Assembly (NCBI RefSeq): GCF_051020955.1
Contig: NC_135031.1
Coordinates: 806,001 to 870,000 of the forward strand
Reading direction: 5' to 3'
DNA: 64,000 nucleotides
DNA from: Megalopta genalis
Taxonomy: Eukaryota; Arthropoda; Insecta; Hymenoptera; Halictidae
Shown: in pieces, positions 10,391 to 21,792 of the stretch
Position numbering within the stretch: position 1 is the stretch's first letter
Layout of the letters: every line of letters begins with the position of its first letter
The notes under the pieces: model-generated
The model's database searches: none
Seen by the model: only the letters and a program-made list of their open reading frames with translations
What the model was told of the DNA's origin: nothing
Program-made: the position numbers and the translations under genes

Positions 10391-13300
10391 ATCCTTCAGG
10401 ATCACGCGGAACCAATCAACTACACAAACTTACGGTTTAATTGCTCTCGCTCGAAAACTTCGAGCCTCGAACCGACGATGTCGCCGGCAATTTATTGTCC
10501 GAAACAATAAAGACAATTCAGAAAACTCGTAGTAGAAGTTTGAAAACTTCCAATCTGAATATCTTGAAAACAACAAATTCTTTTTAGTAAAGCTTTAAAT
10601 ACAGGAGTTACGCGATTTCAGAGAGGAAATTCAACTATTTTATTTATTTCTTTTGTTGATGGCTTTGAAGGTTATTCGGAGGGTCGTGTCTGGACACTTG
10701 AAGAACAGTATAATTCTTTGAAAACTAGGCTAAACGATTTGAATTTCTTTTTAGACGAAAGAAGGACTAGTCTATTTAGACAATGACTAAAATACTTTCT
10801 TCATAATTTTGCTATTACTTGGAATGATTAAGAAAATGTAAAGTTTATATTTTCAACTTATTTATTTAAGTCTATAAAATAAAATTACAAACGTACAAAT
10901 TAATTTTCAAATCTGAGCAGATAATTCTACGTTAAAGTGTCTGATAAGAAGACGAACCTCTTAACAAAGAACAATTTTGAGAGGTCAAAGTATAGATTCT
11001 TCGTTCCTTAAAATAAACTCGGATGGAGGACTTTACGCATCAACTTTCCACGTATCTTATAATTTCGATTAGATGTAGAACGAATTGGCTTCTTCCGCTG
11101 AGCGAGCTAACGCCATGTATCTGATCATTGCCATTCATCTTGAGGGACGGAATCATCCCCTCGCGTCAAGTTTCGCAATGCATCCGGCGTGCTATCCAAG
11201 AGACACTTGTTCCGAGCGAAACAGGAACGCCGGTGTCTAGGTTCTGCGTTGTTGGATGTTACAATCCGGATTCCTGCAGGGATTGCGTGACTGGTTTACG
11301 GTGACACGCGCGGTTTATTGCTTCTCTCGCATTTATCGCGTAGAATATGATTACGCTGGAGCCGCGATACCGAGCGGGGCCGCGCCGAGCAGAGAAATTT
11401 TTGTCTAGAAAACGATACCGCGTTGCGATTAGACATTTTTCCGGCGTTCCGACGCAATAGTTATCTCTGGCCGGCGATCCCCCCGCGATTTTCATAGTTG
11501 TTCGGTTACGATCACCGCCGGCGATTACGTCATTATGACCGAACGCGGTACCCGGGACGGATCTCCGCCGGCTATTAAGCACTCCGCTATTCATTAACGT
11601 CGCTTAAATAAATTTATTGTACTTTAAAACGAGGCGATTGCTTCCCGCGCATAAATCCGTTAGGTCGGACGCGGTCTCGCGCTGCTTGCGCGCTTTGAAC
11701 CTTTTATGTAACGCTGGAGATCTTGATGCACGAGCCACAGGGTTTATGTTGCGCCAAAGATGCGTTTCGTGCAGCTCCTTTGAGTTCATGCGCGCAAGTT
11801 TTCATCGTGGAAACCTCTGCGCCCGAGCTCGGCGACTTTGTGAGCGGTTACAGTGATGTACAAGCTATCTTCTTATTAATAGTCGGCCGCGGAACGCCGG
11901 ACTCGCTGCTCCGGCTTTTCAATTTTACATCAACCCTTGCACGCTCCGCGGAAATAGTTACATACCAGATCCTACAGTGGATTTCACCCAGTTTCGTTGA
12001 TCCAACAATTACAGTGTTTCATTCGTTTGATCGCTTGCTCTGCGATTTCTCTCGCAACTACGCGTGGATTAACGCTTCTTTGTCGCTAATAAATACTTAC
12101 GTCAGATAGATATTTTATATTTATCGTGTAGCTCATCTTTACATCAATGTTCAAACATTTATAATAATAAGGTAAATTTTATTTTGATTTAGAGACGCGA
12201 ATAATAATCCATACTTAGCAGATTATATTCCAAATTCTGATAACAGATTTGATATTTTAATGCCAAGGGTTAAATTAATTCTCTTATGAAATATGAAAAA
12301 ATATAGCGTCACAAATCTCTATTTACCGGAAAAAGTTAAGAAACATGTTACACAGATGCAAAACTTTTTAACATGTAATAGAAATTAGTATTGTATCAAC
12401 GAAAATATTAATCTTATTTTTTTATAATTTCTTAGTTTTTTATTTTTGTTATTTTTTTATTTTCTATGTTATTAATTTTTTGTATTATTATTTGTTGTAT
12501 GCGATAAATATAACGTTATTGCAACATGAACAATGTGTTATATGCTTCACTATAATACGTATTTTTTTATTTAATTAGACGTATATTTATTAAAATATCA
12601 AATTTTACTCAAATATTGACGATATGTAAAATATCTTAACTTCTGTCGCTAATTATGCATTCAAATCATCGAATATCATACTACCCGTTTTAAATAACAA
12701 TATTGACAATATTTTGAACATAAAATCGTGATCGTCGTTAGTCGCAGTGGAATAATAGATTTGACAGCACCTGAAACTGAACACGCTGGTACAATTAGTC
12801 GAGAACACGTGAACCGCATTTGTAGTATAAAAATTTAACAGTGTACATATATCAGCGCCGAATAATATCGAGTACCGTTGTTATTGAAAGATTGAAGAAT
12901 CATTGAACGATGCGGAAATGTTAAGAGATGTAATACGTGGTCACGCAACGTGTCCACGCACGTCTAATTAATATCTGGGTCAGAGAACAGGGAGAGGCTT
13001 TAATTATCCGTAGCTACCGGCGGGCCAACGATAAATACGACTCTTATTCTGTGCTGCCAGACTCGTCTCTGGTTGCCCATGTCCTCCTTTGCCTCGCTCC
13101 GTCGTCTAGAGAAGCTGAGCCTCTAGCCAAGAGGAAGTCTGCCGCCTCGCGAAAGATCTATTAAGGAAAACTGCGAGACGAGACGAGCGTTGATGAAAGA
13201 AAAACGGTTGCGGAACGAAAGGTCTCCAACTCGTTACCTGCGTCGTATTGCAAAACATTTCACGAGAGAATATCGTAAAATGCGTAGTGAAATTTCATTG

Positions 13301-13668
13301 AGATTCAGTCGATAGCTGTGACGCGGTTTGTTTCATGCGAAGGTAAATGCATCTATTATGAAACACCGTTTAATTGTGAACCCTTCTTGAAGCAGTATAG
13401 TAAAAAACAAATAAATGCATATGAAAGTGGATGTAAAAATTCTACTTATATTTTTGAATATTATTCTTTCTAAATTCACTCGCCCAAATATAATATTATG
13501 TAACGTTCAGCTGCCAAAAAATGTGTTTATTCGAATACTGTCGTATATTGATGCACAAGTATCTTTTGAGTCTAAATTAATTTTAGCATTTTATGCATCG
13601 CGATTGTCGATTCTTCTTTTACATATCGGAGTAAATACGCTGCTTTCGAAGTAGAAAATTTATTATTA
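10391..13668. other. No gene recognised; CpG-rich middle, AT-rich flanks
   Basis: 10500-11080 is AT-rich, 11080-12080 CpG-rich with overlapping frames on both strands, 12100-12760 extremely AT-rich, and 12900-13400 mixed. I see no splice-flanked exon, RNA gene or transposon terminus that I can support. Confidence 0.4.
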
Positions 13669-13670
13669 CC

Positions 13671-13815
13671 AGACTCTGGATTTTTATGCAAAATAAAAAA
13701 TTGTTTGCGTCAATTGCAAGGAATAGAAACCAGGTAGCACGCGTTTATTCTTTCTTTAATCATCTTTAATAGATTGAAAACAATACATTGACGTTTTCAA
13801 TTGCTTTTAATTGCA
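13671..13815 (+). mobile_element. GACTGCGGAT family, partial copy
   Basis: The segment starts GACTCTGGATTTTTATG and then tracks 52786-52920, sharing the AAAATAAAAATTGT run, a GAAAT/GAAAC core and a TTTAATAATCTTAATA-like stretch. The right end is not found. Assigned by comparison within the window. Confidence 0.45.
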
Positions 13816-14036
13816 CTATTATTTTTTTTCAATTGCACTATTTTAAATTTTAACTACTCAATTCTGCCATTAAGGTACATTTTTGTTGTAGCTACAAACA
13901 AAGTTCAGTAGATTAACCCCGGCAATGATTATTTAGTTTGTACATGGTACATTTGTTTAATTTGTGACATTTATGAGAAATTTATACTAGCACGATTTTG
14001 ATACGACTTGTAATATGAATACAATAATATAAATAC

Positions 14037-14233
14037 TAGACTGCGGATGTTATGCTTCTATGGTAAATATGAATGAATGAAATACAGAACAGCGAAGACA
14101 TTAGAACACAGTTAAGGATATTGTTACATTATTTCCAATTTGTTGAAGCTACTAAAATAAGAACTATAGCCCCGCCTTCAATTCCTGCAAATGATACGGA
14201 ACATCTTTATATTGCATAAAGATCCGCAGTCTA
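14037..14233 (+). mobile_element. GACTGCGGAT family MITE
   Basis: Bounded by TA dinucleotides (14037-14038 and 14232-14233). The ends are GACTGCGGATG on the left and GATCCGCAGTC on the right, a clear short inverted repeat. The interior segment ACATTATTTCCAATTTGTT is shared with the copy at 56306-56494. A TA target and short inverted ends suggest a Tc1/mariner-superfamily derivative; this is inference. It has no reading frame. Confidence 0.6.
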
Positions 14234-14239
14234 GTCATA

Positions 14240-15073
14240 ACAATCATACAAAAGGTAGATACTTCTTTTTTTATTATACTTGTTCAATTTAGCCGACGCT
14301 TCGAGGGTTGATCAGAGTCTGAGAAACGTTTGATTGCGATCTCGTTTGTTTTTGTCGCAAATAAAGTTGCAAAATCACGGGGGAAACAAGAGGTAGAAAT
14401 TTCTTGCAGAAACACGTAACGCAACCCGTGTTATATAATCTGTAATATAATATTAATAAATTGCCGTCACGTTGTGAAAAGTGCTACGTAGATGCAAGCA
14501 ATAACCGCGGCAAAGTAAATAACGATAAACTGTAAAGCGAAATACCGAAGGCGTAATAACATTACTAATGTTGTTTAAGATATCTCAGGGAAATAACGAT
14601 TGGACTTGGGTAAAACGATTACCGTTTAGAGAATGTCGCCATGCATACGCGCGTTTTATTAACGCTCAACGCCCCGTACTCCTTTCTATTGATTCTTTAC
14701 GACGACGTTTATCGACGATTAAGTATTTCTGGCGACTAGGCTGTTTCACGGATACATCTCACACATTCGTAGATTTTACCGACCGGCTCGCTAAATTTTT
14801 CCGGTGTAACAACCATAATCGTGGTCAGCGTGCGTGTCGGTTATCTCAAAAACCACGCGGTTTTCTGTCGTCCAATGATTTTTGTTTAGCCATTCTGCGC
14901 GGCGAGCTGCCAATTTCTTCGATACTTCGAATGTTAAACGGTCCGCCGGGCACGTTTGCAGAATTGTTCGAGAAAATTGGTGGATAGACTTGAAATCTTC
15001 TTGTTTGTTTCTGCGCACGCGAGGTGACGGAAACCGGCAGTACTCTAAATCGTTCGATAAACGATTTACAATA
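14240..15073. other. No gene recognised
   Basis: AT-rich to 14560, then CpG-rich. The frame at 14568-14987 (139 codons) overlaps two minus-strand frames and one plus-strand frame; it shows no recognisable motif. Confidence 0.35.
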
Positions 15074-15320
15074 TACAGGGTGTCCCAAAAATGTCTCGTA
15101 ATCTGGAAATGGGATATTCCTAAGGTCATTTGAAGTAACTTTTTCCTCAGCGAAAATGCAATCCGCGGCTTTGTTTACGAGTTATTAACAACAAAAATCA
15201 GTGGCCAATGAGAGACGAGATCAGCTGGCGCGAGATGGCCGAGCCAATGAGCGGAACTGGGCTTCGTGCGCTCGTTGGCTGGGCCACCTCGTGTCAGCCA
15301 AGCTCGTCTCCCATTGGTCA
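15074..15320 (+). mobile_element. Foldback MITE, CAGGGTGTCCC family, copy 1 (truncated)
   Basis: The left end starts after TA 15074-15075 with CAGGGTGTCCCAAAAATG. The body matches the copies at 47450 and 54866, including GAGTTATTAACAAC, a CCAATGAGAGACGAG arm and its inverted counterpart around CTCGTCTCCCATTGG (15303-15317). The right outer arm is missing; similarity stops after the inner CCATTGGTCA. The centre is palindromic, so open frames on both strands at 15175-15449 are by-products. Confidence 0.85.
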
Positions 15321-15430
15321 AACAAATTAGTTGCAAAAAGAAGGAAACTGGCAGGAAAGGAAAATATGAAGAATAATCTGCAGCGATTGATGCGGCATAA
15401 AATAACCAATTACATAACAAAAAACATATT

Positions 15431-15468
15431 CTACATAATACTAATATAATACTAATATATAATATATG

Positions 15469-15513
<45 letters not shown>

Positions 15514-15547
15514 ATAATATATTATATAATACTAATATAATACTAAT
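15431..15547. repeat. AT microsatellite with flanking short duplicates
   Basis: A long AT dinucleotide run (about 15469-15511) is bordered on both sides by ACTAATATAATACTAAT-type sequence. Low-complexity DNA. Confidence 0.9.
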
Positions 15548-16377
15548 TTTTTCGTTAAACATTTGTAACCTTTTGGAAAACGATTATACGTTGAGTTGGT
15601 CGACGCAAGGCGGGGCATTATGGGAGAGAAAAGTCGACCGGATGGGAAAGGCGAGAGTGGGGATTTGGAAATCAAGATTCCAAGCTGATAGATGCGACTT
15701 TGGGGGTGGGTCTCTGGGTGTGGCGAGAGGGTGCGCTGAGAAAACGCGTGCATCCTGCTCTCTCGTGGAATTCTTTGCCGCGTATCAGCGTTCTCGACTT
15801 TCCTACGCATCCACGTATGGAAACGTCTTACATAAACTCCCTTTCCTCTCGACCAACCCTGGAACGCGACTGGTCTGACATGCGTGCGGCGTCCGCAACC
15901 ATATACACGGTGTCCGATGCCAGAAACATTTCAAATGCGTCCACGAAATCATTTATAAATATGAATGAATTGATCGAAGACGAACGTTATCTTCCATAGC
16001 GTTGTGCAACTTGGAAGTCGCGTACTAAAATATCAATATCTTTTGATTCTAACAATGTTGTATCACGATCCGCGTTGTTACGCGGCAGAGTGAATTCAAT
16101 TTATTTATATCATGAATTTGTGGTCTGTTCTATCAATTATCTGGAGATCAACGTAATAGGATACTTTCTACATCTGCAGCAAGGATTCAGGTTGCAGAGG
16201 GATAACACGTTAAGCGCCGAATATCAACTCCAAAAATTTGCCAATTAATGAATGAATGAAAAAATTTGCCAAAAATGAATTAACTTCGATCATGGTAACT
16301 ATTCGTTTAATTCCTTTGCATTCTAAGAATCCTAGTAGCATAATAAAAATGAATCTCAAAACTTAGTTCACCCTCGG
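15548..16377. other. No gene recognised
   Basis: 15600-16000 is of balanced composition with overlapping frames of about 100 codons on both strands and no motif. 16000-16377 is AT-rich. Confidence 0.35.
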
Positions 16378-16590
16378 GTGCCTACGCTGTTTAGACTTAC
16401 GTAAGTGGCTCCGTGGGGTAGATTTCTACCCGATTCGAAAACTGCAAATATTTATGCAGGCTTTATATTTAGATATAATTATTTTAGAGAAAATAAAAGA
16501 CTGACATATCTTAGAAAAAACACAATAAAATATAATATGATATTTATTATATAGTAGAAATTTACCCCGCCGAAGTACTTGAGGGTTGAA
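16378..16590. mobile_element. Possible short inverted-repeat element
   Basis: The left end TTCACCCTCGGGTGCC and the reverse complement of the right end, TTCAACCCTCAAGTACTTC, resemble each other. The interior has no coding potential. The target-site duplication is not clear, so the boundaries are approximate. Confidence 0.35.
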
Positions 16591-17474
16591 GATTATTGTC
16601 TCACATATGTGACCGGCGCGAGACTTAACGTGTCAAACGAACTTTTTGCTGTCAATCGCAGAATAGCAGTTGTTGGAATTTTTTTGCCAGAGAACTACCA
16701 TAATTATAAAAATGAACTTTGCAGGGATTATCGCTCGTACCTTGCCACTTGCACCAAATTTTTCTCTCAGCGATCAGACACCCACTTCGAAGATATTTTA
16801 TTAAACGCGTTATTAAACCCCCGGCCAAGCTATTTCGCCCCGTGTGACGTAAACGACGGCCGATAAAAAGCATAGCGGTGAACATATTTTCCAAGGGCCA
16901 CTTCCCACGGAAAGTTCCATCAAAATCGGTGGACGTCACTTGGCTGCGTCCTCCTGCGAGCTCGTATTTCGTGCGTCACCGCATTATACGTTCCCCGGAA
17001 ACTTTCGGAATAAGACAACGTCGGTGGCTCAGCATTACCCCGGGCGAGTAAATCGAGGCGCACGCTAAAATGGAACTGTACAAAGAACCATTTCATAAAT
17101 CTTGCCCGGAAAAGCGGGCGCCTCGCCGCGGGAAAGCACGCGGAGGGAAAAGAAAACTGTTGAAGGACGAGGGAAAGAGGGTCCGAGAGGAGCGCCCGGG
17201 AGTACGGTGCTGCGGAGGCATTATTTCGGAGTCGGTGTATGATATTATGAACCTAGAGGGGATATAACCTTCGTTCCGCGAAATCTCTGTCTTTGCTTCT
17301 TTTCATACAGGGTGATTCGTAATTCCTAGACACACTTTCCTCGCGCAACTTTTTAACCCTTTATACTCCCACCAAAGTGGACGTAAGAAAACTGCTGATA
17401 AAATTGTGGTACTTTCAAAATTAACAGGTTAACTGCCGAAAGTCAATCTCATCGATTCCCTGAAAATCTAAGCA
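16591..17474. other. No gene recognised
   Basis: CpG-rich around 16780-17270. A transposon-like terminus ACAGGGTGATTCGTAATTCC is at 17308-17327, close to a TTAACCCTTTATACTCCC start near 17353; no partner ends were found for either. Confidence 0.35.
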
Positions 17475-17586
17475 CAGTAATTTCTCCCGCAAATGTCAAA
17501 TTTCAGGTTGCTGCGAATTTCCCTGTGCTAGTCTTGCGCCTATGTAATTTATTGCTACGCTGATGCTATGAGTCGACGCAATCGGT
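17475..17586 (+). mobile_element. CAGTAATTTCTC family fragment
   Basis: The segment begins CAGTAATTTCTCCCGC and aligns with the reverse complement of 60054-60154 along its length, sharing GGTTGCTG, ATGCTAGTC/GTGCTAGTC, and CTATGTAATTTATTGCTACG (20 bases). No right terminus is visible. It is non-coding. Confidence 0.7.
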
Positions 17587-18480
17587 CAAGTGTGTGATTG
17601 GTTTCTGATCTTTCCTTTTCGAATTTCTGATATTACAAAAAATGTTTCTGTGAGAGTCGCTCTGAGTTAACCGATTTCGTTGAAATTCTCAGCATCCATA
17701 AATGAAATGAAGAAAGCTACAATTTCTTATTCTTTTCTGTCATTCCAAGTAATAACAAAGTAAAAAGAAAAGTATTTGTGCAGTTAATTTCTACATTGAA
17801 CAAAAAACATTCAAATCATTTCGTTCAGTTTTGCAAAAAGTTATTGCGTTTTAAAAGGTCGTCGCCACTGTATAGAGTTATCTGCGAGAAGTGCACAATT
17901 ATAAATGCGCTCACCGTCAGAGGTATGAAATATTTGCGCAAGTGTGAACGCAACGAGCACCGTCTCAGGAGACCGCGCGTTGTACACGGTTTCAGGATAA
18001 TGCAAGGAGTAGAGAAACAGCAGCGAGATGAGTAAAAAAGGGTCGAGCGAGCAATATATCAGCGAAGGGTTGGCAGGAAGACGGAGCCTGCGTGGAGGAA
18101 CTACTGAGCCGCGTCCTCTTCGTTCTTTTTTTTTGCCCTGCAGCCAAGAAAAATCCCGAATAATCCGCCTGCTAGGATTATCCTGCCTGCCGACGATCTT
18201 CCTTTGTTTTATAGAACTCGTCGGATACCGTGACCCTGCGCGACACGGCGCGACGCGACGCGTCACCGTTTCGATTCCGTTCGACCATCCCGCACGAAAT
18301 TGCCAAAAAAGCTACTCTACGCTCAGAAGTTGCCTGGAGGATCGAAACAATGTTAATGAGGCACTGGAGATTGGATTTACGAGCACCTTTCACCGTCGAA
18401 AAAGATTTATTAAAATCATTATGGTGGAGTCGGTTACTGTGGGCCGATAAAATTCTGTCTTTGATTTGTATTCGGTTATA
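17587..18480. other. No gene recognised
   Basis: Mixed composition. Overlapping frames at 17841-18450 on both strands (83-141 codons) are mutually exclusive and show no motif. Confidence 0.35.
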
Positions 18481-18643
18481 ACTGAGTTTATACTTATCGA
18501 ATAAACAAAATTCTAATATATATATATTAGAATTTTGTAGAATTTAGAGTCGGTATATATATATTATTATATTATTATATATATATATATTATTATTATA
18601 TTATATTATATTGTATTATATATTATATATATTAATATTATAT

Positions 18644-18703
<60 letters not shown>

Positions 18704-18720
18704 TATTATATACAAAATTC
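18481..18720. repeat. AT microsatellite cluster with perfect 34-bp palindrome
   Basis: 18505-18538 is a perfect palindrome (ACAAAATTCTAATATA and its complement). It is followed by about 180 bases of TA/TAT repeats. Confidence 0.85.
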
Positions 18721-18721
18721 A

Positions 18722-18800
18722 GCATGCCTAATATAAATATGAACTTAAACATACCCGAAAACAAACTAAGGACATAGCAATTGTTCACTCACACTAACCG
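18722..18800 (+). repeat. Dispersed 80-bp repeat, copy 1 (diverged)
   Basis: Shares the order ATGCCTAATAT, a CCGAAAACAAA core and AGCAATTGTTCA with segments at 28310-28395 and 45455-45535. The origin is unknown; the second copy lies directly beside a mariner remnant. Confidence 0.4.
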
Positions 18801-20830
18801 GCTTCGCTACAATACTGGTTTTGCACTTCCAATTCATCATCTTGCAAGGTGATATGCACCTTATTCAAACCGAATTTATTTTTTTACAAGGTTATATTCA
18901 TATACACTTTTTACCAAATCAAATTCATTCTTTTACGAGGTCATATTCATCTTTCTTCGAATTAAATACATTCTTCTGCAAATAAAATACATGTTGTTGG
19001 TGTCTCGAGAGCAGTCTTGGTCATCAATCGATTAAAATTTTTAATTTGTTTAACTGATTGATGGAAACGGTTGGAGGTCGAAAAGAAAACGTCGGAAAGT
19101 CGAGGATTGAATTAATCGTTTGATGACCGTAAACGTCAGTCGTTGATTAAAGGCACTAAATTGTCGATTGAAAGAGACAATTAATAACTGTTGATTTTTT
19201 AATGGAATTCAAAGGATATTTTGATGTAATTCTGTTAAGAATTGTCGTTATCGTGTTTACTACTGTATTATATTTTTGTTTTTGATGGGGCAAGCAGAGG
19301 AGAGGGCAAGGATTTCTACTTAATATGTTCATAAATTAATTAAATCGTTAATTTCTATTATATACGATAATACATAATTGCGATAATTTGTAATCGAATT
19401 AAGAAAATTCAATTATTTCCTTAATCTTTGTAATTTCAATAATTTTGAAATAAAGAATATGAACTTGACCACTTCGAGTGACACGGTTGTTTAGTGTTAA
19501 ATAAGTACCGATAGACATCGTAATAATTGGACAGCGAATTTAATGCGTCGTTTTACAGAAATACATAATTATTTGATCACATCAAAAAAAAAATTGTAAA
19601 GCCATGAGAAAAAGTTGTAAATACATTTATATTACGTACAACTTCTTGAAATTATTATAAAAGGAAAGGCATTTTCATTTAACATGTGATTCCCACAATT
19701 AACATCGACAATTTTTATTTCTCATAAAGTTTCGTAGGCCAGGAGATAATAAATAACGTCAAGCTCGGACAGTTGTTCGGTTTGGAAATTGTGCTCTTTC
19801 TGCAAGACGAACGCGAATATCCGGCTGTCGGCTGAATATTCCAGCGTGTGTTTTGCTAATTTTTATTGGAAGGGTTAATTTCGAAGAGCGGAATGCTGGT
19901 CGCAATGTTTCATTCGAATAAAACACGTCCATGTATCGTGTTTAATTCACAGAGAGGCGCGCACGCGAAAACTACAAAACGCCGGATAAAGTATACGCAT
20001 CGAAACGGGGCACGTGCAAAGTATCGCGCAGGCGAGCAGGTGCGTTCTCCGGGCAACAGTTTATCAAAGACGTTTTTCTCTAGCCGGTCCGGTATCAGTT
20101 GAAAACGGATGAACATCGGACACGCGGACGCGGCGAACATATTTTTACATAAAATTAATTAAGTCGACGGGCCCCGCGTCGTCGTAAATAATTGCCGCTC
20201 TGTCGTCGAATTTATTCTTGAACGTTTTCAATGAAAAATGAGGTAAACGTCCTCGCTCGCAATCGATCTACCATCACCCTTGTATAATTTTTGTTGTTCC
20301 AGAGACTGCACTCGAACAAAGAGATTCAGAACTTTTTATCTCTCAATGGCGATGCCTAAGTATCTCATGTTAAATTAACATTCTGACATTTTTATTCGCA
20401 ATTCCTGATGTTATAAAAATGTTTCTATACGTAATGTTTAGATAAATTTCTATATTCGAGCATATATTATAATCGAAATCGTATGGAGTTTATATAAATC
20501 CCAATTTTAGCATTGTTATGAAACAATATACGTAAATTAGTCGCGTCAGGGCTCGGTAGTTCAGGTGTTTACGAACAAAAGTTTCAAAATGCACACACTT
20601 TCTTAAATTTGGAGCTACGTTTCATTTTCCATGTATGCGTTGGAATTGTTACCACGAGAGAATCGAATTACGTAAATTTCTTTTTAACAACCGAGTGAAA
20701 ACAAGCTTATTTTCAGTTCCGAGATTACGCGAACAGATACAAATATTTGTGCATTTAAGGACACTCGTACACTGTGAAATTTTGTACAGATTGGAAACGA
20801 TCCTTTACCAAAACATTCGTTATGCTGGTA
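18801..20830. other. No gene recognised
   Basis: AT-rich to about 19740, CpG-richer to 20280, then AT-rich. A terminus-like GACACGGTTGTTTAGTGTTAA near 19480-19501 resembles TTAA-element ends, but no partner was found. Frames at 19866-20140 on both strands have no motif. Confidence 0.35.
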
Positions 20831-21153
20831 TTAACACTACGCCGTCCGCAGATCTTAGATATGATTCTTTTGTTTGACGCCGGCATAATAGCTTGGAAAT
20901 TTTAGATTTTAACAAAAATTTGAACATAAATTCCTAAAATTAAGATATGTCATCCAAGAATTTTCGTACTTAATTCTTAGTTAAATAAGCACAATGCCAT
21001 AGTTAGTTTGCTGCCTTTTAACAGCCAAGAAATATAGTTCAAATGTTATTTCAGTTTTTTAAAATGGCACCAAAGTGGTATTACCGGCATACAACAGATA
21101 GTTTTTGCATGGCACCAGCGTGGTGTCACTGTGTGGACACGGCATAGTGTTAA
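20831..21153 (+). mobile_element. TTAA-flanked MITE, CACTACGCCGTCC family, copy 1
   Basis: TTAA lies at 20831-20834 and 21150-21153. The ends are CACTACGCCGTCC and, in reverse complement on the right, CACTATGCCGTGTCC. The inverted copy at 30544-30859 is similar along nearly its full length, including TCTTAGATATGATTC and GGCAGCAAACTAACTA (seen here as the complement). It is non-coding and, by TTAA specificity, piggyBac-like. Confidence 0.85.
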
Positions 21154-21213
21154 AATATAGAAATTCGATTATCCTAATGGAGTAAACGTCAGTGCTTAGT
21201 ATAGTTGCAGTAC

Positions 21214-21792
21214 TATTGGGTTGGCAACTAAGTAATTGCCGATTTCACAGCTATAGATATCTCTTACTCCCATTTTTATGATATCCGTAAATGTTATATT
21301 ATAAAATTATTATTATTATTCTTATTATTATTATTATTATTATTATGTTATTTTTTATTATGCGTGAATGTTAGCAACTGGACAAATTGAATGCAGCGGT
21401 CAAGGCAAAGCGACCAGAATTGGTCAATCGTAAAGGTGTCATTTTCAACCAGGACAATGCTAGGCCGCACACGTCTTTGTCCACTCGGCAAAAATTGATC
21501 GATATTGGTTGGGAATTGATGTTACACCCACCATATAACCCTGATCTCGCGCCATGGGATTATTCGTGGTAAAACTTTTAATGATAATGACGCTGTAAAA
21601 TCTCACTTAACTCAGTTTTTGGCCGAAAAGGATCAGACTTTCTACGAGCGTGGAATTTTCAAGTTGTCAGAGAGATGGCAAAAGGTCATCGAACAAAATG
21701 GAAAATACATTACAGATTAAACTTCATTCCAAGTAAAAGAAATTTGTTATTTCATTGAACAAATCGGCAATTACTTAGTTGCCAACCCAATA
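21214..21792 (+). mobile_element. Mariner deletion derivative, 575 bp
   Basis: The element is flanked by TA (21214-21215 and 21791-21792) and has perfect 30-bp terminal inverted repeats at 21216-21245 and 21761-21790, starting TTGGGTTGGCAACTAAG. Intact mariners are about 1.3 kb, so more than half is missing. The left interior contains an ATT microsatellite at about 21308-21346, and the rest is the C-terminal end of a transposase. The terminal sequence resembles mellifera/cecropia-type mariners; the subfamily is inference from memory. Confidence 0.93.
21375..21720 (+). pseudogene. Mariner transposase C-terminal remnant
   Basis: In the frame starting at about 21375, the peptide runs from QLDKLNAAVKAKRPEL through IFNQDNARPHTS to HPPYNPDLAPWDYSW and then stops at 21570-21572. 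The aspartates in QDNARPH and APWDY are separated by 34 residues, as expected for the second and third catalytic residues of the mariner DD34D triad. A frame shift follows: from 21568 another frame encodes about 50 residues (KSHLTQFL, YERGIFKLSERW, KVIEQNGKYITD) and ends at the normal mariner C-terminus, TAA 21718-21720. The N-terminal DNA-binding half and first catalytic residue are absent. It cannot encode an active enzyme. Confidence 0.93.

Noticed and set aside
15175..15449. Opposing 81-82 codon frames as genes
   Set aside because: They fall on the palindromic core of the foldback MITE, which gives similar frames on both strands.
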